DNA of 64,000 nt, from positions 4,365,793 through 4,429,792 of the forward strand of contig CAMRHE010000168.1 in the NCBI GenBank assembly GCA_947044405.1, read 5' to 3'. The stretch's first letter is position 1, and every line of letters begins with the position of its first letter. The position numbers were made by a program, and so were the translations under genes. The stretch is from Leptodactylus fallax. Taxonomy: Eukaryota > Chordata > Amphibia > Anura > Leptodactylidae. Positions 1-11,584 of this stretch are shown here, one piece after another. The notes below the pieces were generated by a model. The model did no database searches. It saw only the letters and a list, made by a program, of their open reading frames with translations, and was not told the DNA's origin.

Positions 1-760
1 GATCTACCACACATAAGTAAGGAATCTGGGAGAGATATAGCGACCTTCCAGAATCTTACCTGTCACCTTCTCACACTACTCACAAGTGTTTGATTGGGTT
101 GAGGTCTGGGGACTGTGCGGGCCAATCCAGCACCTCTACTTCATTGTCACTGAACAATTTCTTCACAAATGTTGACATATGCTTCAGGTTGTTGTCCTGC
201 AGGAACACTATGTTGTCCTTTTCATACCCATAGTACTCGAGTGTACGAAGTAACTCGTCTTGTAAGATACTCACATATAGCTCAGCATTGAGACCACCAT
301 CGATCCTGGTCAAGTATCCAACTCCGTTGGCTGTGAAACAACCCCATATCATCAGGCTTCCTCCACCAAACTTGACAGTTCCTTCAATTTCTAGATCCGT
401 TAGCCCTCTTTTCCCCATTGCACCAAATCACCCGTTTCCTATCTTCTACTGTCCACTTTTCATACTCTTTTGCAAATTTGAGCCAATGCTTCTTATGGCG
501 ATATTGAAGTCGAGGCTTCTCCACCTTTTTTTTGGCCACCATTCCAGACTAGTAACATTACACAGGGCTTGAATGGATGTCTGTGATCTCACTATTATGA
601 AGCATACAAGCCACCTCCACTGCCGTGTTTGTTTCGCCAGAACTGATAGACCTTGTGATGAGCTGACACGTTGATTCTGATATTTTGCCTGGATGTCTGC
701 TTCTTGGATTTTGAATGGACGGACTTCATTTCGTATTCTTACAACTGTCATGGCAATCAC
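1..760 (-). pseudogene. Tc1-like transposase remnant (Tc1-J)
   Basis: Reverse-strand remains of a Tc1-like transposase. The best segment, 80-418, has the GGGS-IWGCF block, a QDNN block in place of the usual QDNDPKH, and [14 protein letters not shown]. The third catalytic acidic residue of the DDE triad is a lysine here (NPIK instead of NPIE), so the enzyme is dead whatever the frame. Upstream at 446-760 a second frame gives a linker-like segment with WPKKRW and a catalytic-domain start, implying at least one frameshift. The C-terminal end runs to or beyond the window edge. No inverted repeats or TA duplication were identified. Confidence 0.8.
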
Positions 761-1052
761 ATGATGCAGTTTAAACCAGTTACCTTTCGCTTGAGAATCA
801 ACCTAATAACGCACAGAGCTATTAGGGAATGTGAGAACAAGTTGAAATTTGTTGTAGAAGAAAAAGATTTTTCTACCACCAGGAGCAAAACCGTAACAAT
901 GCAGTTACATGACAAAAATCAGCATAACTAATCATATACCAAATATGCTAAATAGCTGCAATAGTTGCATTTATGTATGAGCTGAAGGGGATGGTGATAG
1001 ATGGAGTCTGAAAGTCTAAAGTTCAAAATATTGTTACTGTTTTGCTTATCAG
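761..1052. other. Unassigned AT-rich sequence
   Basis: No coding similarity or repeat structure recognised. It may include the decayed 5' part of the adjoining Tc1 remnant. Confidence 0.3.
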
Positions 1053-1232
1053 TGTATATGAGAGACATGTGCTGTATGCATGTAATATGCGAGTGACATG
1101 CTGTATGAATGTAATAGGAGTGACGTGTGCTGTATGCATGTAATATATGACTGACATGCTGTATGCATGTAGTATATGAGAGACATGCTGTACGCATGTA
1201 GTGTATGAGTGGCGTGTGCTGTATACTTGTAG
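1053..1232. repeat. Minisatellite, ~30-bp unit, about 6 copies
   Basis: Six head-to-tail imperfect units of about 29-33 bp, each containing a GCTGTATGCATGTA-like core followed by a short AT-rich stretch and GAGTGACATG or GAGAGACATG. Short open frames across it (HTACHSYIT-like peptides) arise from the repeat and are not considered genes. Confidence 0.85.
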
Positions 1233-3012
1233 TTTTCTATGCCAGTCTTACTAAATTCTCTTGCTGGAGTGAGATGCACCAGAAATGGAACAAGGGTACA
1301 GCATCTTAATAATTCTGACGCATCTTGGAAGGTCCTGTATGCTGGAATTAAAATCTGCAGCAGTCAAGTACTGGTGTAAATTTCAGCTATAACTTGTGCC
1401 AGTTTTGTGACTCAAGTTATACGAAATCTGATGGCATGAGGTGTCCCTGTCCTTGGCCCACCTTGATCCCCGCCTCAATCTTAAAAAGTGGGAAGCAAGG
1501 AATAAAAGGAACAAAGTGGCATCTTTGGGGCAAGTTGGGCCCATGCGCCAAAGATGCGCTACTTGTACACTAGTTTTCTGGCATATAGATAGATATAGTA
1601 AATTCCCCCCACTTTAAACAAAGTGAGTGAGCAAGTGTTTCTGCACCATGTGTCAAAAGCGTGAGTGGCCTGTATGTGGCATGTGTCTAATGTATATATT
1701 TGTGTATGTGTATGTATATATTATTGTTGAAGGGAAGGGACCCAGAGAAGCTTTTTGCAACGATCAACAGTATAATACCTTGATCAACTCTTCTTTGCGT
1801 TGCCTATTTACATAGAATAATACAAAGAACATGAGAGGAAAAATCAGTAAAAAATATAAGGGGCCTAAAGGGGTTATGCCACGACCAGTATGTATCCTCT
1901 ACTCATTCCTCTGTTCTCAGCAAACAGACATCCACCATTTCTCAGAACAGAACTCCACTCCTCTGGGCCCTCCTTGCACAATTAACTGAGCTACCTTCAC
2001 CTGTTCTTATACTGACCCGTACTTACCTGTGTCCAATCCAGTAAGCGGTACTTGCAAGATGATGGGGCAGCGCTGCATGGGCTCCAAAGCCCACCGCCCG
2101 CCCTGTATCCATTGCAGCATTGGGGCGCTCACACACCTTGGTACATCGGGCGCATGCACACTACCCCGGGGCGCAGCCAAGGCGCCGCCCAAGTCCCCAC
2201 ATACGTAGTGACTTGTCAATAATAGGCTGTACTGGTCACCTGAGCACCACAGCCCCTTCAGCTTACCAGAGATCTGATATTTATCAACTATCCTAAGGAT
2301 GACTCATCAGTAGTAATACCCCAACATACACCTTTATCCCGCTTTCTCGCTGAAGGCATTTTTCAATTTTAGATTCTGACTGCCTTATTAGGGCTTAATT
2401 TTTGTAGGACAAATTGTACTTCAGAGTGGTAACATTTAATATTCCATACAATGTACTGGGAAGCAGGAAAAAAAATCAGAGTGGGGTGGAACTGGAGAAA
2501 AACTGCATTTGCACTATTTAAGGGTTTAAGAGAAAAAAAAATATATATATATTCTGACACCTGTATCTTTTTTATATTTCTGTGTATGGGGATGCATAAG
2601 CCGTATGTTTTTTGTTTTTTTTTTTTGCAGGGCCAGATGTACTTTTTATTTATACCAATTTGGGGAATGTCTATTGCTTGGAATGCTATTTATCCAAATT
2701 TTTATGGGAGTCAAAATAGTGAAAAGAAGGCAATTCAGCTCTTTAGATTTTTTCCCACTACAGCACTCACCGTGTGGGAAAAATATTTTATAAGTTTGTA
2801 GACCGGGCAATTTCCTTGAACGATTGGGGGGTTGATCAGTAATACAATGCATTGTAAAATAGCTACACTTCTATTGCAGGCTGCATTGAGCAGCCTATAA
2901 TAGAAATATAATGGAGAGCTTTCAATAGGCTTCCAGCTGTCATGGCAATGGAGTGCTAGCTCCAGATCTTTGCAGCTCTCTACACACTACCTTCTGGTTT
3001 GACTAAATGTAT
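1233..3012. other. No recognisable gene
   Basis: Mostly AT-rich intergenic-type sequence. Around 1370-1500 it loosely resembles 29235-29345 (shared words such as ATAACTT-GCCA and GGGAAGCA), which suggests two old copies of one unclassified repeat. A GC-richer patch at about 2040-2215 has short open frames without recognisable domains. Confidence 0.3.
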
Positions 3013-3240
3013 CTATCTTGTATAATATTTCAGCTTCTGGGGTCCCACTTTTTTGATTTTGCCCGGGGCAACACTTTGTCTAAAACCGACCTTGCTCTTC
3101 ATGTAATCCCAGACAGACTTGATGATGGTGAGATCAGGACTCTGTGGGGGCCATATCATCACTTGTAAGACTCCTCCTTTAAAGGGTGAACACACCAGAT
3201 ATTGATTTGATTTAGATATCAGTACATCCTCAATCGTCAC
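3013..3240 (-). pseudogene. Tc1-like transposase C-terminal fragment (Tc1-K)
   Basis: About 75 codons on the reverse strand contain VMIWPPQSPDLTIIKSVWDYMKSK, matching the region around the last catalytic residue of Tc1 transposases; the catalytic glutamate is again lysine (IIK). N-terminal and central parts are absent. It ends directly at the target duplication of the hAT element starting at 3251, so the hAT probably inserted in or beside this relic. Confidence 0.7.
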
Positions 3241-4409
3241 TCTATTAGAGCAGTGGTGAACCTAGCCTCTTTGCTGCCTGAGGCGGACTATAGAAAGACG
3301 CCCCCCCCTCCCAAAAAAAAAAAAAAGACTTTCAATGGTACTAGTTTCACACTCTGTTATCGTCGCACAATATACACAATACACATAGTTGTAAAACAGT
3401 TTTTAAGAATTCTTCTTAATGCATTACTTCAGTATCAAATCAACAACACGGTATTAACAATGAAAGTAACTTCACACATCTTCTGCTTGGTGGATGGATG
3501 AGCCCACATGGCCCCCATTCTCTATAATAGGAGTGCCAAAGATAGCCAAAGTACAGTATTCAACTATCTTTGGCACTCTCATTGAAGTGAATGAGATCCA
3601 CATGGGTTTGTCCATCCACCAAGCGACACACCTATATTCAGTCTGGCTGCGGTCAGGCTGAATTCCCACCCAGTGGGGGAAAAAAAAACAATTCTCAGGC
3701 TCAGTGGGGGTCTCAGCAGACAGATCCCCATCAATCAGGTATTTCTCCTCTATCATTGAGGTGAATACAGGGCAGTAACTCATTGTGACTTAGAGGTGAC
3801 ATCTCTGACTAATCGTTCACATTTCCTTTCTCTTCCCTTTGTACCGCCATGGCCACTTCTTCCAGCTGTGACTTGTCTCTGTAAAGTTTGCAACACAGAT
3901 ATCTTTGGCTCCTCTCTTTTCCAGGAATCCAACCCACATTGTCCTCACCTGCACACCCATCCTGCTGCTACCCCAATTATAAAATATATGATATAACCCC
4001 CCAATAATGAATAATACTCCCAAGTGCATCCTTATATTAATAATGTCCGTGTGTACCCTGTATAAATAGTGCCCCTTATTAATAATGCCCCAGGTGTTAA
4101 CTAATTAAAAGGTTTTCCAGGTCATTAATAAACTAATCAGTGGGGCTCAAAAACCCAGGACCCGCACTGATCAGCTGTTTGAATGCTACCTGTGTAAACG
4201 CCATAATCGCTTCTCTGTTTACATAGTGTCATTCATCTCATAACGGCGATGTCATGTAACTACAGCCTCGTCCTATACATGTCTATGTGACAAGGCTGTA
4301 ATTACCTCACACGGTCACTATAACCAGACAGCGTATGATATAAACCGGCGCCATAGCCCCTGTTTATACCGCCCCATTTACACACACTATAATGTTCCAA
4401 AACAGCACC

Positions 4410-4657
4410 TGCACACAGTATTACGGCCTGCAGTGGCCCCTGCACACGGTATTATGCCCCATAGTGGCCCCTGCACAAGGTATTATGCTCCATGGTGGCC
4501 CCTGCACAAGGTATTATGCTCCATAGTGGCCCCTGCACACGGTATTATGCTCCATAGTGGCCCCTGCACACGGTATTATGCTCCCTAGTGGTCCCTGCAC
4601 ACAGTATTATGTTCCACATCAATCCCTGCACACAGTATTATGCCCCATAGTGGCCCA
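4410..4657. repeat. 31-bp tandem array inside hAT copy 1 (8 units)
   Basis: Eight head-to-tail units of the form TGCACACGGTATTATG followed by CTCCATAGTGGCCCC. The sister element has 14 units at the equivalent place, so the array has changed length since the copies diverged. There are no unique spacers, so this is not a CRISPR array. Confidence 0.9.
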
Positions 4658-4670
4658 CCCATGAACTATT

Positions 4671-4708
4671 ATTATACTCTGGGGTCTTTTCAGACCCCAG
4701 AGTATAAT
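4671..4708. repeat. Perfect 17-bp hairpin with TTTC loop
   Basis: Arms 4671-4687 and 4692-4708 are exact reverse complements (ATTATACTCTGGGGTCT) separated by TTTC. It sits just after the 31-bp array. The sister copy keeps an equivalent hairpin at 55581-55624. Confidence 0.9.
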
Positions 4709-4935
4709 GATCGGAGACCCAGGGGAGGGGACAAAGCAGTGTTACTTACCTTTCCTGGACACCTGTGCACTCCCTGCAGCTTTTGGCCCTGTTTAATTGC
4801 GCACAGACGTCACATGATCAGGCAACACGACCTGATGACGTCACCAGAGGGCTCAAGCCTGCTCGGAGTAACATCGGATCACAGGAGAGGTAAGTAGCAT
4901 TGGTTTTTATGTTCCCTCACCTCCCCTGGGTCTCC

Positions 4936-4981
4936 AATTATTATACTCTGGGGTCTGAAAAGACCCCAGAGTATAATAATT
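4936..4981. repeat. Perfect 21-bp hairpin with GAAA loop
   Basis: Arms 4936-4956 and 4961-4981 are exact reverse complements with a GAAA tetraloop. The stem uses the same ACTCTGGGGTCT core as the hairpin at 4671, so the two hairpins share an origin. Confidence 0.9.
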
Positions 4982-5448
4982 GTAGTATTAGAGGCCCGCG
5001 GTCTCACCTACTCCGTGCCTGCTCATAGTCACTTCCCCTTCCCCTTCTGCGTCCCATAGCAGAAAGGGAAGGGGGAGGCGGCCACGAGCAGGCACGAGGG
5101 TAGGTAAATAAATAGGCCGTTACCTGCTGGGGTTACTCCAGCAGGTAACAGCCTATTTATATAAATAAAAAAAAGTTATCCACCTCCTTTTCTTGTCCGC
5201 GATGTCTGTGACTCAGCGTAGGAGGCGCAATGACGTCATTGTGCCGCCGCCTGAGCTGAGATGCGGACATCTCGTAAGCCAGCTTAGGACAGGTCCCACT
5301 CAGCTTTGTTTTTTTAAAGCGTCCTGTCCTGGGGTGGTTTACATTAAATAAATAGTAATAATACCGCCGTCCCCAGACAGTGACAGAAAGTGTCGCCTGA
5401 GACGGCCGCCTCACTTCGCCTCATTAGAGGTGCGCCCCTGTATTAGAG

Positions 5449-7020
5449 GCTTGATTGGATCTCCACTGTATGGAAATTATACACATAACCCCATAGTGCA
5501 GCATAAAATCAAGTAAGCAATCAGTTTCAAGTGATCAGTTTCAGGGTTGCACCTGCCATGATGCTATGTAAGGTGACCTGGGATAAAGTAAGGCCCAGCT
5601 TTTTCCTTTAATCTGTCACTTCCTATTGGATTAGTCCAACAGGTAGCGGATGATATTTTACTCACCGATTCCCCAATTACCACTTGTGTCCAGTCTAGTC
5701 TCTGCTTCTTCCTCCAAATAGTAATGCACGTTACGTATCAGTGTTCTTGAGCACCCTGGGGGCAGGCCAGGAGTGGCAATCGATAAGTAAAATCACCCTC
5801 TACCTGTTAAAAAATGGATGACACATTGATGTCATATGTGTTTTTTTCACAGACCCATTTACTTTCATTGGTGTGATGCATCTGCATTGGTGAAAAAAAG
5901 GACATGCGTCCATTGTTTTTTTGTCCATCTATGGTTCGCAAAAAAAGCACAACTGTCTGAACTCATTGAAGTGAATAGGTACAAATGGCATCTGCGAAAA
6001 ATGAAGACGCCACATGTACATGATCGCTAGACTCCCATCCACTTTGTAGGGACTGTAAAACGCTGTGGTTTTTGCCACGGCGTGTACTCAATGCAGGGCT
6101 TCAACCTAAGACTGTCTTATTTCACTCTATCTATAAATAAGACATTATTAGCAAATCTGGAGCAGTGTCTTCAAGTTTGTAATATGGATCAACAGGATCT
6201 GATAATGGTGCTTTGTCGTGTACATGGACTTAAAATGAGTTGAACTATTTTTATTCTCCTCAGGAAAGCCAGAGCCTTTTTTATTGAACTGATTTTACAT
6301 TTCTGTGTAAAGACAATGCCACTGTGAAATTTAGGCACAGAAAGTAGTCGTAAACAGGTTTTTCCCTGGAGCAAAGGCTTTGCACATTGCTTTTTAGAAG
6401 AAGTGAGAAGTGCATTACACTAACAAATGATACCCTGCTAATTTGCTAGTGATCTACAGTGGGTCCATTTACAGACTTAATTATTCCTTTTGCAGAATGA
6501 TTTATGTCAAGGACACTAAGTAAAATTAAATTAAACCGTCCACCTTCTGCCTAATTATCACAGAGAGCAGAATGCTGGAAGTGGATTCCAATTAGACAGG
6601 TTACACTCCAAGGTTAAGAAGTGCAATTCCTCAGCTCATCAGAAACAACACAAATAATGGAGAAACTTGACCCAAATGTTTAATGACTGTAGGACTAAAC
6701 AATAAGATAAAGCAAAAATGACATCTGTTCTTTCTTCTGGTTTGGCAGCAAGTTATTTCATGGTCTAATTATTTCTAAACAGCAAAGTGCTTTATAAAAA
6801 GCTCATAGCAGGAGTTTTGTGCAGCCGCACATTTGTCCTGTGTTTTAATACCATGTATGAACTCTATTTATAAACAAGCTTTATATCATTCCAGTAGCAG
6901 AGTTATGATGGAATAAGCTATTCCTCATTTTAGATATGGTAACAAAATAAACCTAGAGATCTTGTGTTGCCTTCGACAATGCAGTCATATTTATTAAGGA
7001 CGTACCATCTCTTCTGACAC
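5449..7020. other. No recognisable gene
   Basis: Low-GC sequence between hAT copy 1 and Tc1-F. Short open frames at 5836-6030 and 6189-6374 show no domain. I see no convincing exon, RNA gene or repeat boundary. Confidence 0.3.
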
Positions 7021-8113
7021 CCCAATTCCAAAAAAGGTGGGACGCTGTGTAATAATTAATGAATTCTATGATTTGGAAAACTCAACTAACTATATTTTAT
7101 TTACAGCAGAACACATATCATAGTCACATGACTGTGTATAAAAAAGCATGTTACACTAGAGGGACCTATTTGGACTCAAAAGGTGAAGACCCTGTCCGCT
7201 TAAAAACCGGTTACCAGCGGAAATCGGCGGACCCCATAGACTATGATGCTCCTTGCAGAACTTTTCTCTCTGCCGATTTTAAGCAGATTTTGCGGCGGAG
7301 TCTCCTACAGAGACTTCAAAGCATGTGTGAATCCAGCCATAGAGAGGTAGAGTCTCTTAAAAGTAAAGATAGAGATTCATCAATTTGTAAAAAACTGTGT
7401 CTAAAAATTGTAGAAAAATGTTCATCAATAGAAAATTGACTTTGAATATCCTACCATTTACAGTACATAATATCAAAAGCTTCAGAGAATCTTGGAAATC
7501 TATGTGCACAAAATACACAGCCAGTGGTCAGTATTGGGCACTTGTGATTTGTGGGCCCTCAGGCGGCACTATAATAAAAACAGGCATGAGTCAATAATAC
7601 ATTGGGGTCAGGAATACTTCCAGAAATCATTGTCTGTGAATACAGTTCACTGTGCAATCTACAAATACAAGTTAAAGCTGTATCAAAGAAGGAGCCATAT
7701 ATCTACACAATCCAGAAATGCCATCTTCCATGCACCAAAACTCATTTAAAATGAGGCAAAATAGAAAACTGTTCTTTGGTCAGAAATTTGAAACTCTTTA
7801 TGGAAACCATGGAGGCAGTGTCCTGTGGAGAATCCACAGGTTGTTATCAGCGCACAGTTCAAAAGCCTGCATCTCTGATGGTATGGGGTTGCATTAGTTC
7901 CTGCAGCATGGGCAGCTTATATGTGGTGAGCAGTATATAGAGCAGGGGTCCCCAAACTTTTTACACAGGGGGCCAGTTCGCTGTCCCTCAGACCGTTGGA
8001 GGGCCGGACTATAAGAAAAACTATGAAAATTCCTATGCACACTACACGTATCTCATTTTAAAGTAAAACAAAAAGGGAACAAATACAACATTCAAAATAA
8101 AGAAATAGTAAAT

Positions 8114-8431
8114 TTAAGTCAACAAACTCACCATTCGCAGTGATGAAATATTTAGCTGCTTCTGCTTCACAAAAGTATTTTGCTGAGTTGTCAATGAATG
8201 TTTCAGTTTTAATATTTTATCTTTTCTTACATCTCCAACCAAACAATCATATTTATCTTTATGTTGAGTTTGATAATGTCGACGCAAATTGTATTCTTTG
8301 AACACAGCCACTATATTCTGACATATCAAACACACAGCTTTTTCCTTGTACTGCATGAAAAAGTAATCATAAGTCCACTGTTCTTTGAATATCCTACACT
8401 CCGAGTCAATTTTTCTCTTTTTTGACGTCAT
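8114..8431 (-). pseudogene. hAT transposase N-terminal fragment with zinc finger
   Basis: A 105-codon reverse-strand frame starting at an ATG (MTSKKRKID). It contains AVCLICQN, then LRRHYQTQH: a C-x2-C ... H-x4-H zinc-binding pattern typical of the BED-like DNA-binding domain at the N-terminus of hAT Charlie/ZBED-type transposases. A basic KKRK stretch at residues 4-7 could be a nuclear signal. The RNase H-like catalytic domain and the hAT dimerisation region are absent downstream, so only the DNA-binding end remains. The fragment ends about 170 bp from the left terminus of the element. Confidence 0.75.
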
Positions 8432-8478
8432 TGTTTCCTAGGGATTCCAAATTGCCATTAGTAAAATACCAATAGATA

Positions 8479-10127
8479 CAGTCATATGAAAAAGTTTGGG
8501 CACCCCTATTAATCTTAATCATTTTTAGTTCTAAATATTTGGGTGTTTGCAACAGCCATTTCAGTTTGATATATCTAATAACTGATGTACACAGTAATAT
8601 TTCAGGATTGAAATGAGGTTTATTGTACTAACAGAAAATGTGCAATATGCATTAAACCAAAATTTGACCGGTGCAAAAGTATGGGCACCTCAACAGAAAA
8701 GTGACATTAATATTTTGTAGATCCTCCTTTTGCAAAAATAACAGCCTCTAGTCGCTTCCTGTAGCTTTTAATCAGTTCCTGGATCCTGGATGAAGGTATT
8801 TCTGACCATTCCTCTTTACAAAACAATTCCAGTTCAGTTAAGTTTGATGGTCGCCGAGCATGGACAGCCCGCTTCAAATTATCCCACAGATGTTCAATGA
8901 TATTCAGGTCTGGGGACTGGGATGGCCATTCCAGAACATTGTAATTGTTCCTCTGCATGAATGCCTGAGTAGATTTGGAGCTGTATTTTGGATCATTGTC
9001 TTGCTGAAATATCCATCCCTGGAGTAACTTCAAATTCGTCACTGATTCTTGTACATTATTCTCAAGAATCTGCTGATACTGAGTTGAATCCATGCGACCC
9101 TCAACTTTAACAAAATTCCCGGTGCCGGCATTGGCCACACAGCCCCAAAGCATGATGGAACCTCCACCAAATTTTACAGTGGTTAGCAAGTGTTTTTCTT
9201 GGAATGCTGTGTTTTTTTGACGCCATGCATAACGCCTTTTTGCATGACCAAACAACTCAATCTTTGTTTCATCAGTCCACAGGACCTTCTTCCAAAATGA
9301 AGCTGGCTTGTCCAAATGTGCTTTTGCATACCTCAGGCGACTCTGTTTGTGGCGTGCTTTCAGAAACGGCTTCTTTCGCATCACTCTCCCATACAGCTTC
9401 TCCTTGTGCAAAGTGTGCTGTATTGTTGACCGATGCACAGTGACACCATCTGCAGCAAGATGATGCTACTGCTCTTTGAAGGTGGTCTGTGAATTGTCCT
9501 TGACTGTTCTCACCATTCTTCTTCTCTGCCTTTCTGATATTTTTCTTGGCCTGCCACTTCTGGGCTTAACAAGAACTGTCCCTGTGGTCTTCCATTTCCT
9601 TACTATGTTCCTCACAGTGGAAACTGACAGGTTAAATCTCTGAGACAACTTTTTGTATCCTTCCCCTGAACAACTATGTTGAACAATCTTTGTTTTCAGA
9701 TCATTTGAGAGTTGTTTTGAGGAGCCCATGATGCCACTCTTCAGAGGAGATTCAAATAGGAGAACAACTTGCAATTGGCCACCTTAAATACCTTTTCTCA
9801 TGATTGGATACACCTGGCTATGAAGTTCAAAGCTCAGTGAGGCTACAAAACCAATTTTGTGCTTCAGTAAGTCAGTAAAAAGTAGTTAGGAGTATTCAAA
9901 TCAATAAAATGATAAGGGTACCCAAATTTTTGCACCGGTCAAATTTTGGTTTAATGCATATTGCACATTTTCTGTTAGCACAATAAACCTCATTTCAATC
10001 CTGAAATATTACTGTGTCCATCAGTTATTAGATATATCAAATTGAAATGACTGTTGCAAACACCAAAATATTTAGAACTAAAAATGATTAAGATTAATAG
10101 GGGTGCCCAAACTTTTTCATATGACTG
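8479..10127 (-). mobile_element. Tc1-like element Tc1-G (1.65 kb, long inverted repeats)
   Basis: A complete Tc1-like unit flanked by TA (8477-8478 and 10128-10129). The ends begin CAGTCATATGAAAAAGTTTG and the inverted repeats extend about 210 bp (8479-8690 and 9917-10127) with high identity, including an internal GGGCACC block near their inner ends, like the IR/DR type of repeat. It encodes a DD34E transposase on the reverse strand with one premature stop. It inserted into the hAT element. Confidence 0.93.
8707..9729 (-). pseudogene. Tc1-G DD34E transposase with one in-frame stop
   Basis: The ATG at 9729 (MGSSKQLSND) starts a 340-codon frame that would be full length except for a TAG near 9466, after residue ~87. 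The frame is the same on both sides of the stop, so the damage is a single substitution. The N-terminal part has a paired-type helix-turn-helix (YKKLSQRFNLSVSTVRNIV) and a GRPRKIS hook. The catalytic part has WTDETKIELFG, FQQDNDPKY and SPDLNIIEHLW, with 34 residues between the second D and E by my count. All three catalytic residues are intact. Confidence 0.92.
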
Positions 10128-10287
10128 TATATATACAGCCCTACAAAAACAATATATGACAACAATAATACTGTACACACAATGTACCTCAGATTATAAC
10201 ACTTACATACACTGTACTCCCCAAATACAGCACAGTGCACCTCTAAAATGTGCTTCTCTCTTCCCGCAAATAGGTCCAGCACTCTGC

Positions 10288-10792
10288 CCCCATATAAGTC
10301 CAGCTCTTTCCCTCATATAGGTCCCATGCTCTCTCCCCCATATAGGTCCCATGCCCCCCCATATAGGTCCCATGCTCTTCCCCCATATAGGTCCCATGCA
10401 GTCTCCCTCATATAGGTCCCATGCAGTCTCCCTCATATAGGTCCCATGCAGTCTCCCCCATATAGGTCCCATGCTCTTCCCCCATATAGGTCCCATGCTC
10501 TTCCCCCATATAGGTCCCATGCTCTTCCCCCATATAGGTCCCATGCAGTCTCCCCCATATAGGTCCCATGCAGTCTCCCCCATATAGGTCCCATGCAGTC
10601 TCCCCCATATAGGTCCCATGCATTCTCCCTCATATAGGGCCAGCTCTTTCCCCCATATAGGTCCCATGCCCCCCCCATATAGGTCCCATGCAGTCTCCCT
10701 CATATAGGGCCAGGTCTCTCCCCCATATATGTCCAGCTCTCCCCCATATAGGTCCCATCAATCCCCCATCAATCCCCCATATAGATCCAGCT
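10288..10792. repeat. Minisatellite, 22-24 bp unit, about 20 copies
   Basis: Head-to-tail copies of CCCATATAGGTCCCATGCAG plus TCTC, with 22-bp variants ending in CTCTTC. It lies in the hAT element. Several reverse-strand frames remain open across it (GETAWDLYGG, CMGPIWG peptides) because the array happens to lack stops; I do not consider these genes. Confidence 0.92.
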
Positions 10793-11584
10793 CTCTGATC
10801 CCCCTCCATGCCCAGTAAAAAAAAAAGTGAAAATATATACAGCACTCCCGCGCTGTGGTCCCGGCTACTCTGTCTTCAGGTGTAAGGCCTAGATGAGCAC
10901 GTCGTGCGTCATGATGTGATCATTCTAGGTCCGGACGACGAGCGACGAGCGTCTACACAGTAACGAGACTTCCTGTGTAGCGCTCGGCGGGTTATTTCAA
11001 TTGTAAGCGCCTGTGCGCTCACAATTGAAATAACACAAGGAAATTGCGACGCGGGCCGGGTAAATGGCCTCCGGGGGCCGGATGCGGCCCGCGGGCCGTA
11101 GTTTGGGGACCCTTGATAGAGAGGTTTTAGAACAACATATGCTCCCATCCAGACATCTATTGCTTCACAAAAGAAGAGTATGGGTGCTGCACTGGTCTGC
11201 GTACAGTCTAGACCTTTCACTAATAAGAATTATTTGGCACATTATGAAACAAAAAATCAGTCAAGGAAGACCCAGAACTGTTGAGCAGCTAGAATCTTAC
11301 ATCAGACAAGAATGGGACAACATTTCTCTCCAGTTATTGATCTCCTCACCTGTCAGATGTTTACAGACCGTTGTAAAAAGGAGAGGGGAGGCTACACAAA
11401 GGAAGACATGACCCTGTCCCAACTTTTTGGAGATGTGTTGCTGCCATCAATTTCTAAATGAAATATCAACTTCTGATATGGGTTCTATGTTCTATTGTAA
11501 TTAAAATATGGTTAAATGAGATTTCCAAATCATTCTTGATTTCTTTACATATTATACATTTTAAACTTTTTTTGGAATTGGGTA

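Larger units (their letters stand above)
3251..5440. mobile_element. Non-autonomous hAT-type element, copy 1 (2.19 kb)
   Basis: The ends are imperfect inverted repeats: CAGTGGTGAACC on the left and, as reverse complement, CAGGGGCGCACC on the right; both run into a GAGGCGG-rich inner part. The element is flanked by an exact 8-bp duplication, TATTAGAG, at 3243-3250 and 5441-5448, the target length of hAT transposons. No transposase-like frame is present, so mobilisation would need a hAT transposase in trans. Inside are a 31-bp tandem array, two hairpins and a palindrome at about 5115-5160. A homologous copy lies at 53992-56236 and a diverged relative at 32836-33800. Confidence 0.88.
7943..11115. 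mobile_element. hAT (Charlie-like) element, split by Tc1-G
   Basis: The terminal inverted repeats are CAGGGGTCCCCAAACT (7943) and, reverse complemented, CAAGGGTCCCCAAACT (ending 11115). The flanking octamers ATATAGAG (7935-7942) and ATAGAGAG (11116-11123) fit an 8-bp hAT target duplication with one difference. It sits inside Tc1-F. It encodes only the N-terminal piece of a transposase (8114-8431), is interrupted by Tc1-G, and contains a minisatellite and a GC-rich right end. It is therefore non-autonomous. Confidence 0.85.
7442..11410 (+). pseudogene. Tc1-F transposase, decayed and interrupted
   Basis: Forward-strand transposase relic. At 7492-7749 the second helix-turn-helix region is readable (SLSVNTVHCAIYK, LRRHYNKNR). 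Near 7860-7930 a catalytic-domain start survives (KACISDGMGL-like). The hAT element interrupts the frame at 7942/11116. The C-terminus is readable at 11116-11410 (SLDLSLIRIIW, RPRTVEQLESYIRQEWDNI, VVKRRG). The stretch that should carry the second catalytic aspartate is missing, and the last glutamate is arginine (LIRI). Confidence 0.75.
7021..11582 (+). mobile_element. Tc1-like element Tc1-F, split by a hAT element
   Basis: The ends are inverted repeats: CCCAATTCCAAAAAAGG on the left and GGAATTGGG at 11574-11582 on the right, followed by TA; the left TA is not preserved. Removing the hAT insertion (7943-11115) leaves about 1.4 kb, a normal Tc1 length. The right flank at 11411-11582 contains the usual sequence downstream of the transposase stop. 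Roughly 7140-7440 looks foreign to a Tc1 element and may be another small insertion. Confidence 0.8.

Noticed and set aside
4410..4657. CRISPR-like array
   Set aside because: Units are directly adjacent with no unique spacers, the genome is eukaryotic, and no cas genes are present.
10203..10845. Open frames with repeating GETAWDLYGG and CMGPIWG peptides
   Set aside because: They are open in several frames at once over a 22-24 bp minisatellite; no start context, domain or flanking gene structure supports a protein.
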